DNA of 64,000 nucleotides from Streptomyces venezuelae (GTDB taxonomy: Bacteria > Actinomycetota > Actinomycetes > Streptomycetales > Streptomycetaceae). Where the stretch lies: assembly GCF_008642275.1 (NCBI RefSeq), contig NZ_CP029189.1, forward strand, positions 682,001-746,000. Direction: 5' to 3'. The translations under genes and the position numbers were made by a program. Of this stretch, positions 1 to 7,685 are shown piece by piece (position 1 is the first letter of the stretch; the number at the start of each line of letters is the position of its first letter). The notes beneath the pieces were generated by a model. It was not told where the DNA came from and did not search any database. It saw nothing but the letters and a program-made list of their open reading frames with translations.

Positions 1-1452
1 CAGACCCCGGCGGACCTCGCGTACACGATCTTCACTTCGGGCTCGACCGGTGAGCCCAAGGGCGTGATGGTCGACCACATCGGTGTGGTCAACCTGATCC
101 GCGACGTCGCCGAGCGCTTCCAGGTCGGTGCGCGGGACCGGCTGCTGGCCATCTCCGGGCTGCACTTCGACGCCTCGATCTACGACGTGTTCGGGGTGCT
201 GACGCAGGGCGGGACGGTGGTGCTGCCGCCGCCGTTCGCGCACGCCGAGCCCGATGTCTGGGCCGATCTGGTCCGGGCCGAGCAGGTCACCCTGTGGAAC
301 TCCGTGCCCGTCCTGATGGAACTGCTGGTCGGCGAGGCCGAGGTGCGCGAGCGGCGCGGCGGCGGCCGGCCCCTGGAGTCCCTGCGGCTGTCCGTGCTCT
401 CCGGCGACTGGATCCCGCTGACGCTCCCGGACCGGCTGCGGGCGCAGAGCCCCCGGATCCAGGTGGTGGGTTCCGGCGGCCCGACCGAGACGATCTGCTG
501 GTCGTTGTTCCAGCCGATCGGCGAGGTCGACCCGGCCTGGACGAGCATCCCGTACGGCAAGCCGATCACCAACCAGCGCTACTACGTCGTCGACGGGGCC
601 GCCTACGAGCGCCCGCTCGGGGTGGTCGGCGAGATGGCCGTGGCCAGCGACGTCGGGCTCGCGCTCGGCTACTGGAACGACGCCGAGCGCACCGCGAACC
701 GCTTCGTGCACCTCCCGGAGAGCGGCGAACGCGCCTATCTGACCGGTGACCTGGGCCGGTACCTGCCGGACGGCAGCATCGAGATCCTCGGCCGCGACGA
801 CTTCCAGGTGAAGATCCAGGGCCACCGGATCGAACTCGGCGAGATCGAGGCCGTGCTGCGCCAGGACGCCGAGGTCGAGGCTGCCGTGGTGGTGGCCCCG
901 GCCAGCGCGCACGGGGTGCGACGGCTGCACGCCTTCGTCGTGGCCGACGAGGACGTGGCCGGGCCGGTGCTGGAGCGGCTCGCCGCGCGGCTTCCCGGCT
1001 ACATGGTGCCGGCCGCGCTCACGGTGCTGCCGGAGCTCCCGCTGACCCGTAACGGCAAGGTCGACCGGCTGCTGCTGGCCTCCTCGGCCGGACGGCAGCA
1101 GTCCGCCGACGAGGCGGCCGTACGGGACGCGGGGGACGGGCCGGGCAGCGCACTGGAGCTCGTGCTGTGCGCGGCGGTCGCCGACGTCCTCGGCCTCGAC
1201 GGGGTGGCGCCCGGAGACAACTTCTTCAGTCTGGGCGGCGATTCGCTCAGCGGTACCCGGCTGGCCGGTCTCCTCAAGGAGCTGCTGGGGGTGCCGGTGC
1301 CGGTGAAGACCGTGTTCCAGAACCCGCTGATCTCCGAGCTGGCCGGGAAGATCGCCGCGGACGAGCAGCACGGGGCCGAGGCGGTCGCCGCCGCGGAGGC
1401 CTTCGGGGAGCTGGAGGCGGACGAGACGGACACCTCCGATGCGGACGGCTGA
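1..1452 (+). CDS. NRPS fragment: adenylation domain (C-terminal part) and carrier protein
   Basis: The gene enters from the left edge already inside the adenylation domain: the A3 motif TSGSTGEPKG is read at once, then the A4 region (HFDASIYD), GPTE, the A7 region (YLTGDLGRY), A8 and A10 (LTRNGKVDR). A carrier domain follows (FFSLGGDSLSG, with the phosphopantetheine Ser) and an acidic C-terminal tail. My manual alignment to GrsA gives pocket residues D-A-Y-N-V-S-S-C-W. This resembles the cysteine-type code D-L-Y-N-L-S-L-I-W, but with smaller residues at three sites. The sequence style (VDPAWTSIPYGKPITNQ) is that of A domains found behind heterocyclization domains. It is followed 54 bp later by an SHMT-like gene. 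I infer an alpha-methylserine-activating Cy-A-PCP like FmoA3; the Cy part lies outside the window and is not seen. Confidence 0.9.
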   Translation, partial: QTPADLAYTIFTSGSTGEPKGVMVDHIGVVNLIRDVAERFQVGARDRLLAISGLHFDASIYDVFGVLTQGGTVVLPPPFAHAEPDVWADLVRAEQVTLWNSVPVLMELLVGEAEVRERRGGGRPLESLRLSVLSGDWIPLTLPDRLRAQSPRIQVVGSGGPTETICWSLFQPIGEVDPAWTSIPYGKPITNQRYYVVDGAAYERPLGVVGEMAVASDVGLALGYWNDAERTANRFVHLPESGERAYLTGDLGRYLPDGSIEILGRDDFQVKIQGHRIELGEIEAVLRQDAEVEAAVVVAPASAHGVRRLHAFVVADEDVAGPVLERLAARLPGYMVPAALTVLPELPLTRNGKVDRLLLASSAGRQQSADEAAVRDAGDGPGSALELVLCAAVADVLGLDGVAPGDNFFSLGGDSLSGTRLAGLLKELLGVPVPVKTVFQNPLISELAGKIAADEQHGAEAVAAAEAFGELEADETDTSDADG

Positions 1453-1506
1453 GGACACGAGCCGGTTCAGCACGGTCATCACGGACGATTCCGAGAGGGG
1501 ACAGTC

Positions 1507-2901
1507 ATGAGTCTCACCCTGCCCGCGCCCGTCACCGAGCCGGAGCTGCCCGCGGCATCCGGCCCCCGGGCGGAAGGCGACCCCGACCTGGTCGATTTCG
1601 CCGGGCACGCCGCGACCCGGCTCAGAGAGCGCGACAGCGCGTTGTACACCCTGCTGGCCCGGGAGTCGGCACGCCAGCGCGACACCCTGATGATGGTCGC
1701 CGCGTCGAGCGTCGCCGATCCCTCCGTGCTGGCCTGCGAGGGCAGCACGCTCGGCAACCTGACCGCCGAGGGCTTCCCCGGGAACCGCTACCACGCGGGC
1801 TGCGGCGTCGCCGACGAGATCGAGCGCCTCGCGATCGACCGGGCGTGCGCGGCGTTCGGAGCCGAGGACGCGATCGTTCAGCCGCACTCCGGTTCCTCCG
1901 CCAACCTCGCCGTGATCACGGCACTGCTGAACCCCGGCGACTCCCTGCTCGGGCTGGACCTGGACTGCGGCGGGCACCTCACCCACGGCTCCCCCGCCTC
2001 GGTGACCGGCCGCTACTACCGCGCCCACGGCTACCGGGTGACGCCGGAGGGGCTGCTCGACTACGACCAGATCCGCGAACTGGCCCTGGAACACCGCCCG
2101 AAGCTGATCGTCTGCGGGGCGAGCGCATACCCCCGCAGCATCGACTTCGCCCGGTTCCGGGAGATCGCGGACGAGGCCAACGCCTACCTCCTGGCAGACA
2201 TCTCGCACATCGCGGGACTGGTCGCGGCCGGCCTCCACCAGAGCCCCGTCGACCACGCGCACGTGACCACCACCAGCACCTACAAGCAGCTGTACGGACC
2301 GCGCGGCGGTCTGATCCTGCTGGGCCGGGAGGCCCGCAAGGCCGGGCCGGAGCGCGGCACCCTGGCCGCGACCCTGCGGCGGGCCGTGTTCCCCTTCACC
2401 CAGGGCACCCCCGACCTGGCGTCGGTGGCGGCCAAGGCCCGCGCCCTCCACTTCGTGGCGAGCCCCGACTTCGCCGAGCTCGCCAAGCGCCTCGCGGACG
2501 GGGCGCAGGCGATCGCCGAGCGCCTCTCGGACCGGAGGTTCCGGCTGGTCACCGGTGGTACGGACACCCACATGGTGCTACTGGACCTGCGGGGCACCGG
2601 GGTGACCGGGGACGTCGCCGAGCAGGCCCTGGAGTCCTGCGGGATCGTCGTCAACCGCAACCGGGTCCCCGGCGACACCACACCGGTCCGGGTGACCGGT
2701 GGGCTGCGGCTCGGCACCAACACGCTGGCCGCGCGCGGCATGGACCACGCGGTGGCCGCCGAGTGCGCCGATCTGGTCGCGGACGTCCTGGTGGCGCTGC
2801 GCGAGCGGGGCGGCGTGCTACCGGACGCCCTGCGCGAGCGGGTGCGGGTCCGGGTGTCCGAGCTGTGCGCCGCGCACCCCCTGCCGGGGTATCTGCCGTG
2901 A
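1507..2901 (+). CDS. fmoH-like: Serine hydroxymethyltransferase-like PLP enzyme, likely making alpha-methylserine
   Basis: A 464-residue PLP fold-type I protein of the glycine/serine hydroxymethyltransferase family. Visible family features are the Gly-rich QPHSGSSANLAV segment, DISHIAG (the Asp that binds the PLP nitrogen) and the internal-aldimine Lys260 in TTSTYKQLYGPRGG. Housekeeping SHMTs have His before this Lys (THK); here it is Tyr259, so the active site is altered. It starts at ATG 1507 and its stop overlaps the GTG of the next gene. Known: in the JBIR-34/-35 cluster the SHMT homologue FmoH interconverts D-alanine and alpha-methyl-L-serine, the precursor of a 4-methyloxazoline. The place beside a cysteine-like A domain supports the same job here. 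An L-threonine transaldolase role (ObiH-like) is the main alternative. Confidence 0.82.
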   Translation: MSLTLPAPVTEPELPAASGPRAEGDPDLVDFAGHAATRLRERDSALYTLLARESARQRDTLMMVAASSVADPSVLACEGSTLGNLTAEGFPGNRYHAGCGVADEIERLAIDRACAAFGAEDAIVQPHSGSSANLAVITALLNPGDSLLGLDLDCGGHLTHGSPASVTGRYYRAHGYRVTPEGLLDYDQIRELALEHRPKLIVCGASAYPRSIDFARFREIADEANAYLLADISHIAGLVAAGLHQSPVDHAHVTTTSTYKQLYGPRGGLILLGREARKAGPERGTLAATLRRAVFPFTQGTPDLASVAAKARALHFVASPDFAELAKRLADGAQAIAERLSDRRFRLVTGGTDTHMVLLDLRGTGVTGDVAEQALESCGIVVNRNRVPGDTTPVRVTGGLRLGTNTLAARGMDHAVAAECADLVADVLVALRERGGVLPDALRERVRVRVSELCAAHPLPGYLP

Positions 2902-3596
2902 CCTTCGGCGGCTTCCCGCCCTCGGCACTGCGCCTGTACGAGGACCTCGCGGCCGACAACCGCAAGGAGACGTGGCGGCTGCGCCACCGCGAGCGGTACG
3001 AGCGCGACGTACGTGCGCCGATGGACGAGCTGGCCGCTGAACTGGGCACGTTCTTCGCGGAGTCGGCGGGAGCCGGCGGACCGGGCGGGGTGCGGGTGCT
3101 CGGCCCGGTCCGGGACACCCGGATGTCCCGCGACAAGTCCCCGTACAAGACCTACCAGGGCGCCTACCTGGACCTGCTGCCCTGTCTGGGCCTGTGGGTG
3201 CACCTGGACCGGCACGGTCTCTACGCCTCCGGCCGCTGGTACCCCTACGCCGGGGCCGAGGTCGCCCGGTACCGCGCCGCCGTCGAGGACGAGGACGGCG
3301 GCGCGGAGCTGGCCGCGATCGCGGGCCGGCTGGAGGACCAGGGGTTCACCCTGGGCGGCGACCGGCTCAAGTCCCGGCCCCGGGGGGTCCCGGCGGACCA
3401 CCCGCGGCTGGGGCTGCTGCGCCACCGCACGATCGACGCCGGGCGCCGCATCGGTCCCGACGACGGGCTGCACTCGGCGCGCGCCGGGGAGCTGGTGCGG
3501 GAGACCTGGCGGCTGGTGCGCCCGCTGCTGGACTGGGCGGCGGCCCGCGAACTCACCCCACAGCCCCGCGAACGAGGAGTTGACGCACCGTCATGA
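2898..3596 (+). CDS. DUF2461 (TIGR02453) family protein
   Basis: A 232-residue protein starting at GTG 2898, which overlaps the SHMT-like stop (GTGA). It ends in a TGA that overlaps the ATG of the threonine aldolase. The DUF2461 pattern is clear: FGGFPPSALRLYEDL, DNRKETW, then RDTRMSRDKSPYKT, an aromatic-rich middle and a C-terminal LVRETWRLVRPLLDW. The family has no established biochemical function that I know of and is usually found as a housekeeping singleton. Here it is translationally coupled on both sides to cluster enzymes, so it is expressed with the amino acid-supply genes. No catalytic motif is obvious. Confidence 0.85.
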   Translation: MTFGGFPPSALRLYEDLAADNRKETWRLRHRERYERDVRAPMDELAAELGTFFAESAGAGGPGGVRVLGPVRDTRMSRDKSPYKTYQGAYLDLLPCLGLWVHLDRHGLYASGRWYPYAGAEVARYRAAVEDEDGGAELAAIAGRLEDQGFTLGGDRLKSRPRGVPADHPRLGLLRHRTIDAGRRIGPDDGLHSARAGELVRETWRLVRPLLDWAAARELTPQPRERGVDAPS

Positions 3597-4663
3597 GCAT
3601 CGGGAGTTTCGAGACCGTCGACCTGCGCAGCGACACGGTGACCCGGCCGGGTGCCGGGATGCGGGCCGCGATGGCCTCGGCCGAGGTCGGCGACGACCTG
3701 TTCGGGGAGGACCCGACCGTCCGCGCGCTGGAGGACCGGCTCGCCGGACTCTTCGGTTTCTCCGGGGCCCTGTTCACCCCTTCCGGGGTGATGGCCAACC
3801 AGATCGCCCTCCAGCTCCTCGTCGGTCCGGGCGAGGAGCTGGTGTGCGACGCCGAGGCGCACATCCTGGCGCACGAGGAGGCCTCCCCGGCGCGCTACGG
3901 CGGGATCCAGACCCGCACGGTGGTGGCGGAGCGGGGCGTGGTGACCGCGGCCCTGCTGGCCGGGGTGGTCCGGCGGGGGAACCCGTACACGCTCGGAACC
4001 CGGGCGGTGGAGGTGGAGCAGACCCACACCCGGGCCGGCGGTACGGTCCATCCACTGGACACGCTGCGCGCCGTACGGGAACTGGCGTCCGGCGCCGGCC
4101 TGGCGGTCCACGTGGACGGGGCCCGGATCTGGAACGCGATGGCGGCGACGGGCACTTCGGCGCACCAGTACGGGCGGACGGCGGACTCGCTGTCCGTGTG
4201 CCTGTCGAAGGGCCTGGGGGCGCCCGTCGGGTCGGTGCTGCTGCTGTCGGCCGAAAACCTGCCGCGGGCACGGAAGTTGCGGCACGGACTGGGCGGCGGC
4301 ATGCGCCAGTCGGGCATCCTGGCCGCCGCGGGGCTGTACGCGCTGGACCACCACGTGGAGCGGATCGCCGAGGACCACGCCAACGCCGCGCTGCTGGCGG
4401 CGGGGGTGCGGGACGCGGGGTTCACCGTGCGCCCCCCGGAGACCAACATCGTCCTCATCGAGGTTCCCGGCGCCGACGAGGTCGTCGCTCGGGCCGCGCA
4501 GGAAGGAGTGCTGGTGACCGCGCCCGGCCCGGAGACGGTCCGGCTGGTCACTCATCTGGACGCAGGACGGCAGGCGTGCCGGCGGGCCCTCGGGGTGCTG
4601 GTCGCCGTGCTGGCCGACGTCGTCACCGGGTCGCGGGACACCGCGGCCGCGGGACACCCGTAA
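3593..4663 (+). CDS. L-threonine aldolase family enzyme (predicted retro-aldolase for beta-hydroxytryptophan)
   Basis: A 356-residue PLP-dependent beta-eliminating lyase/threonine aldolase. Motifs: VDLRSDTVTRPG at the N-terminus, VGDDLFGEDPTV, VHVDGARIWNA (PLP-binding Asp) and LSVCLSKGLGAPVGS (Schiff-base Lys), followed by RHGLGGGMRQSG. It starts at ATG 3593 behind GAGGAG and overlaps the preceding gene (ATGA). Low-specificity threonine aldolases cleave beta-hydroxy-alpha-amino acids to glycine and an aldehyde. The cluster also encodes a halogenase, an A-PCP/P450/MbtH beta-hydroxylation unit and an aldehyde dehydrogenase. The likely substrate is therefore chlorinated beta-hydroxytryptophan, giving a chloroindole-3-carbaldehyde. 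That substrate is inferred. Confidence 0.9.
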   Translation: MSIGSFETVDLRSDTVTRPGAGMRAAMASAEVGDDLFGEDPTVRALEDRLAGLFGFSGALFTPSGVMANQIALQLLVGPGEELVCDAEAHILAHEEASPARYGGIQTRTVVAERGVVTAALLAGVVRRGNPYTLGTRAVEVEQTHTRAGGTVHPLDTLRAVRELASGAGLAVHVDGARIWNAMAATGTSAHQYGRTADSLSVCLSKGLGAPVGSVLLLSAENLPRARKLRHGLGGGMRQSGILAAAGLYALDHHVERIAEDHANAALLAAGVRDAGFTVRPPETNIVLIEVPGADEVVARAAQEGVLVTAPGPETVRLVTHLDAGRQACRRALGVLVAVLADVVTGSRDTAAAGHP

Positions 4664-4692
4664 GAAGAAGCGGAAGAGAGCGAAGTAGCAGC

Positions 4693-5274
4693 ATGAGTCT
4701 AGAAGTACGGCCCGCCACGGCGGAGCTGTGGGACGACATCCGCCAGGTGCTCCAGCCCAAGAAGAGCGCGCACACGTGCTGGTGCATGGCGTGGCGGCTG
4801 TCCACCGGAGACTACGGGCGGCTCACGGCGGACGAGCGGGGCGAGCACCTGCGCGGCCTGATGGAGAAGGCCGATCCGCCGCCCGGGGTCCTCGGGTTCA
4901 TGGACGGCGAGGTGGCCGGCTGGTGCAACGTGGCGCCGCGCCGGCAGCTCGACCGGCTGACCTCCTCCAAGACGATCACCCCGGTGGACGATCTGCCCGT
5001 GTGGTCGGTGACCTGCTTCGTCGTGCGCAAGGAGTTCCGCGGCAAGGGGGTCGCCTCGGGCCTGCTGGAGGGGGCCGTCGAGCACGCGCGGGCCCACGGT
5101 GCGCCCGCCGTCGAGGGGTACCCGGTGGACCCGGAGGGCGGCCGGGTGAATCCCACCCTCGCCTACGTCGGGACGATGGACATGTTCGAGCGGGCGGGCT
5201 TCCGCCGGGTCCACCGCACGGAGGCCAAGAGCGACAAGCGGCACCGCTGGGTCATGCGCCGCGACCTCGTCTGA
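4693..5274 (+). CDS. GNAT family N-acetyltransferase
   Basis: A 193-residue protein with the GNAT acetyl-CoA-binding segment: WSVTCFVVRKEFRGKGVAS, containing the RxxGxG-type pyrophosphate loop, and the later VGTMDMFERAGFRRV strand-helix typical of the C-terminal part of the fold. Cysteines near residues 29-31 (HTCWCMAW) are seen in a subgroup of actinobacterial GNATs. It starts at ATG 4693, 29 bp after the threonine aldolase, and is the last gene of the plus-strand block, ending before a strong hairpin. The acceptor is unknown; self-protection or product modification are possible. Confidence 0.85.
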   Translation: MSLEVRPATAELWDDIRQVLQPKKSAHTCWCMAWRLSTGDYGRLTADERGEHLRGLMEKADPPPGVLGFMDGEVAGWCNVAPRRQLDRLTSSKTITPVDDLPVWSVTCFVVRKEFRGKGVASGLLEGAVEHARAHGAPAVEGYPVDPEGGRVNPTLAYVGTMDMFERAGFRRVHRTEAKSDKRHRWVMRRDLV

Positions 5275-5287
5275 CGGTCCTGCCGGT

Positions 5288-5330
5288 ACGAGTGGAGGGG
5301 CTCCCGCGGTGCGGGGGCCCCTCCACTCGT
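5288..5330. terminator. Bidirectional hairpin terminator
   Basis: A perfect stem of about 14 bp (arms 5288-5301 and 5317-5330, extending inward through CCGC) lies in the 65-bp gap between convergent genes. It is positioned to end both the plus-strand NRPS/SHMT operon and the minus-strand NRPS/acyl-CoA dehydrogenase operon. There is no strong T-run, as is common in Streptomyces. Confidence 0.75.
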
Positions 5331-5339
5331 GGGCGCCGG

Positions 5340-6488
5340 TCAGGGCGTGTGCGCCGCGATGTCCCAGAGGTGGGCGGGGCGCCCGCAGCGCAGGGCCTCC
5401 CAGGCCGCGCGCCGGTAGCAGCCCGCGACCAGGCCGTCGCGGACCAGGCCCGAGGCACCGTGCAGGTGGACCGCGTCGCGGGTCACGTCGAGGGTGGTCT
5501 CGGCCGTGAGGGCGATCAGGCCGGCGGCCTCGCCCGCGGTGAGCCGGTCCTCGTCGAGGTCCCGGGCCGCGTCCCCCACGGCCCAGCGCACGGCGTCGAG
5601 GCGGGCGAGCAGGCCCGCCACGCGCAGCCGGGGGCCCTGGTGTTTGACCAGGGCCTGGCCGAACTGCTGCCGGCCGCGGATCCGGGAGACGACCGCGGTC
5701 AGGGCGGCCGCCGTGATCCCGGCCAGCAGCGAGGCCTGGTGGACGGCGGCGCGCAGCCCGACCCGGGCGAGGGCCCGTTCGGCGGCGAGGCCGCTGAGCA
5801 GCACGGCCTCCGCGGGCAGCCGTACCTCGTCGAAGACGGCGCCGGCGACCGCTCCCCCGCCGTGGTCGCGCAGCGGGCGGACCTGGACGCCTTCGGTGGG
5901 CAGCCGTACGAGGGCCACGCACGGGCCGTCGGGGCCGCCGGCCAGGACCAGCAGGGCGCCCGGGCCGACGCCGGCGGCGAAGGGGCCTCCGGTTCCGGTG
6001 AGGACGACGGAGCCGGTGTCCGGGTCGGGCTTCCAGGTGATGCCCGGGGGTACGGTGCCGCGTGGATCGGGCAGCCGGCCCGGCAGGGCGAGTTCCAGTT
6101 CCCCGGTGCGGACCCGGTCCAGGAGGCCGTGGGCGGCTTCGGGGGCCAGCGGGCCGAGTCCGGAGAGCAGGTCCAGGGCGAGGAGGGTGTCGGTCAGCGG
6201 GACGGGCTGCATCGCGTTGCCGGCTTCCTCGCACACCATGGCGATGACCGCCTGGCCGAGGTCGAGGCCGTCGTGGCCGATGGGCAGGGCGAATTCCCAC
6301 GCGCCGACCTGGGTCAGCGCCTCCCAGGCACCGGCGGGGGTGTCCCCGTCGACCTCCAGGCCCTGCCGCACGGTGAGCCGGAGCTGGCGGAAGAGCGAGT
6401 CCTCGTCCTCCCGTTCCCGCCAGCGCTCGGACGCCGCAGCCGGGCCCCGGCCGCCCGTGCCGGTCCCTTCTACCGCCTGTGATGTCAC
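5340..6488 (-). CDS. Acyl-CoA dehydrogenase-like protein (divergent partner subunit)
   Basis: A 382-residue flavoprotein of the acyl-CoA dehydrogenase fold. The N-terminal helical region (LRLTVRQGLEVDGD, EFALPIGHDGLDL), a shortened middle beta domain and a C-terminal helical domain with RIRGRQQFGQALVKHQ (flavin-binding RxxFGxxxxxxQ) and VHLHGASGLVRDG are visible. The region equivalent to IYEGT is replaced (EALRCGRPAHL), so the usual C-terminal catalytic Glu is absent. It starts at GTG 6488 behind GGAGG, overlapping the stop of the second dehydrogenase (GTGA). Adjacent, coupled dehydrogenases of this kind often form alpha2beta2 complexes. This may be the regulatory or flavin-binding partner. 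It is the last gene of the minus-strand operon. Confidence 0.8.
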   Translation of the reverse strand: MTSQAVEGTGTGGRGPAAASERWREREDEDSLFRQLRLTVRQGLEVDGDTPAGAWEALTQVGAWEFALPIGHDGLDLGQAVIAMVCEEAGNAMQPVPLTDTLLALDLLSGLGPLAPEAAHGLLDRVRTGELELALPGRLPDPRGTVPPGITWKPDPDTGSVVLTGTGGPFAAGVGPGALLVLAGGPDGPCVALVRLPTEGVQVRPLRDHGGGAVAGAVFDEVRLPAEAVLLSGLAAERALARVGLRAAVHQASLLAGITAAALTAVVSRIRGRQQFGQALVKHQGPRLRVAGLLARLDAVRWAVGDAARDLDEDRLTAGEAAGLIALTAETTLDVTRDAVHLHGASGLVRDGLVAGCYRRAAWEALRCGRPAHLWDIAAHTP

Positions 6489-7675
6489 GGCCGTACCTCC
6501 GCCCCTGAGTCGAGACGCAGCCGGGCCAGCGTCTCCAGCATCATCTCGGCGGTGCCGCCCGATATCCGCATCCCCGGGGCTTCGCGCATCGCCGCGTCGA
6601 GTGGGTGTGCCACCCCGTCGACCTCGGGGTCGTCGAGGGTCATGCTGGTGTCGCCGTCGAGTTCCGCGGCCCACCAGGCCACCTCGGCGGCGAGCTCGGT
6701 GGTGTACCACTTGGCCGCGGCGGCCTCGTCCTCGTTGAGCTCGCCCCGGTCGAGGCGGGTGAGGACGCGCCGGACCAGAGTGCCGGCGGCGAGCAGCCGG
6801 GCGTTGAGCTTGGCGAGGCCGATCTGGTCGTGCTGGCCGGCCTCCAGCCGGTCGGTGTGGACCTCCAGCCGTTCCACGGCGGCCCGGTACCAGCGCAGCG
6901 CCTTGACGTAGTAGTCGAGTCCGGTCCGCTCGAAGGCGAGGGTCTTGACGACGATCGCCCAGCCCTGGCCGGTCTCGCCGACCACGTCGTCGGCGGTCAC
7001 GGCCACGCCGTCGAGGGTGACCTCGTGGAAGGCGTCGTCTCCCATGCCCGGGATCTGCCGGATGGTGACGCCGGGCTGGGCCAGCGGGACGAGGAACAGG
7101 CTGAAGGCGTCGTCCTCGCCGCGGGCCAGGCACAGCCCGTAGTCGGCGAGCCGGGCGAAGAGCGAATGGACCTTGGTGCCGTACAGCTTGTAGCCGCCCT
7201 TGCCGTCGGAGACGGCGCGGGTGGAGAGGATGTTGAGGTCGGAGCCGGCCTGGGGTTCGCTGAACAGCACGCAGCCGAAGGCGGTGCCGGCCGCGAAGCC
7301 GGGCAGGTGGCGGGCCTTCATGGCCGGGCTCGCGACGTTCAGCAGGGTGGACCCGACGATCTGCACGGTGAGGGTGTGCAGCAGGTCGGGTACGTCGTGC
7401 ATGGCCAGTTCCTCGACCAGCACGGCGGCCGCGACCTGGCTGATGCCGCGGCCGCCGTACTCCTCGGGCCACTGGGGCGCGAGGAGGCCGTGTTCGCCCA
7501 GGGCCCGGTGGACGGGCCGGGGGTCGCGGGTGCGCCGGGCCTCGGCCACGGGGGCGGAGACCAGGATGTCGTGGATGTCCTCGCGCAGGGCCCGCATGGG
7601 GGTGCGGGGCACGTCGGCTCCGCTCCGCAGCAGCCCGCAGTCCGCGGGCGCGCGGTAGAACTCGGTGGTGAGCAC
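6485..7675 (-). CDS. Acyl-CoA dehydrogenase (likely catalytic subunit)
   Basis: About 396 residues. The acyl-CoA dehydrogenase features are complete: LLAPQWPEEYGGRG, CVLFSEPQAGSDL (flavin-contacting segment), KLYGTKVHSLFA, KTLAFERTGLDYY and RISGGTAEMMLETLARL. The last motif has Gly where many family members have the catalytic Glu. In isovaleryl-CoA dehydrogenase-like enzymes the base sits instead on an earlier helix, which fits the Glu in FERTGL here. GTG 7675 is preferred over TTG 7681 because GGGAG lies about six bases before it. Within the cluster it may oxidise a carrier-bound acyl or amino acyl group, or act as a flavin hydroxylase; the sequence does not decide. Confidence 0.85.
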   Translation of the reverse strand: MLTTEFYRAPADCGLLRSGADVPRTPMRALREDIHDILVSAPVAEARRTRDPRPVHRALGEHGLLAPQWPEEYGGRGISQVAAAVLVEELAMHDVPDLLHTLTVQIVGSTLLNVASPAMKARHLPGFAAGTAFGCVLFSEPQAGSDLNILSTRAVSDGKGGYKLYGTKVHSLFARLADYGLCLARGEDDAFSLFLVPLAQPGVTIRQIPGMGDDAFHEVTLDGVAVTADDVVGETGQGWAIVVKTLAFERTGLDYYVKALRWYRAAVERLEVHTDRLEAGQHDQIGLAKLNARLLAAGTLVRRVLTRLDRGELNEDEAAAAKWYTTELAAEVAWWAAELDGDTSMTLDDPEVDGVAHPLDAAMREAPGMRISGGTAEMMLETLARLRLDSGAEVRP

Positions 7676-7685
7676 GGGCAACTCC

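Noticed and set aside
1507..2901. Housekeeping glyA
   Set aside because: It lies inside the NRPS operon, its stop overlaps the next gene, and the THK motif is TYK; these point to a specialised enzyme.
6485..7675. Inactive acyl-CoA dehydrogenase because of Gly in the ISGGT motif
   Set aside because: Isovaleryl-CoA dehydrogenase-like enzymes have Gly here and use a Glu on an earlier helix, which is present (FERTGL), so loss of activity cannot be claimed.
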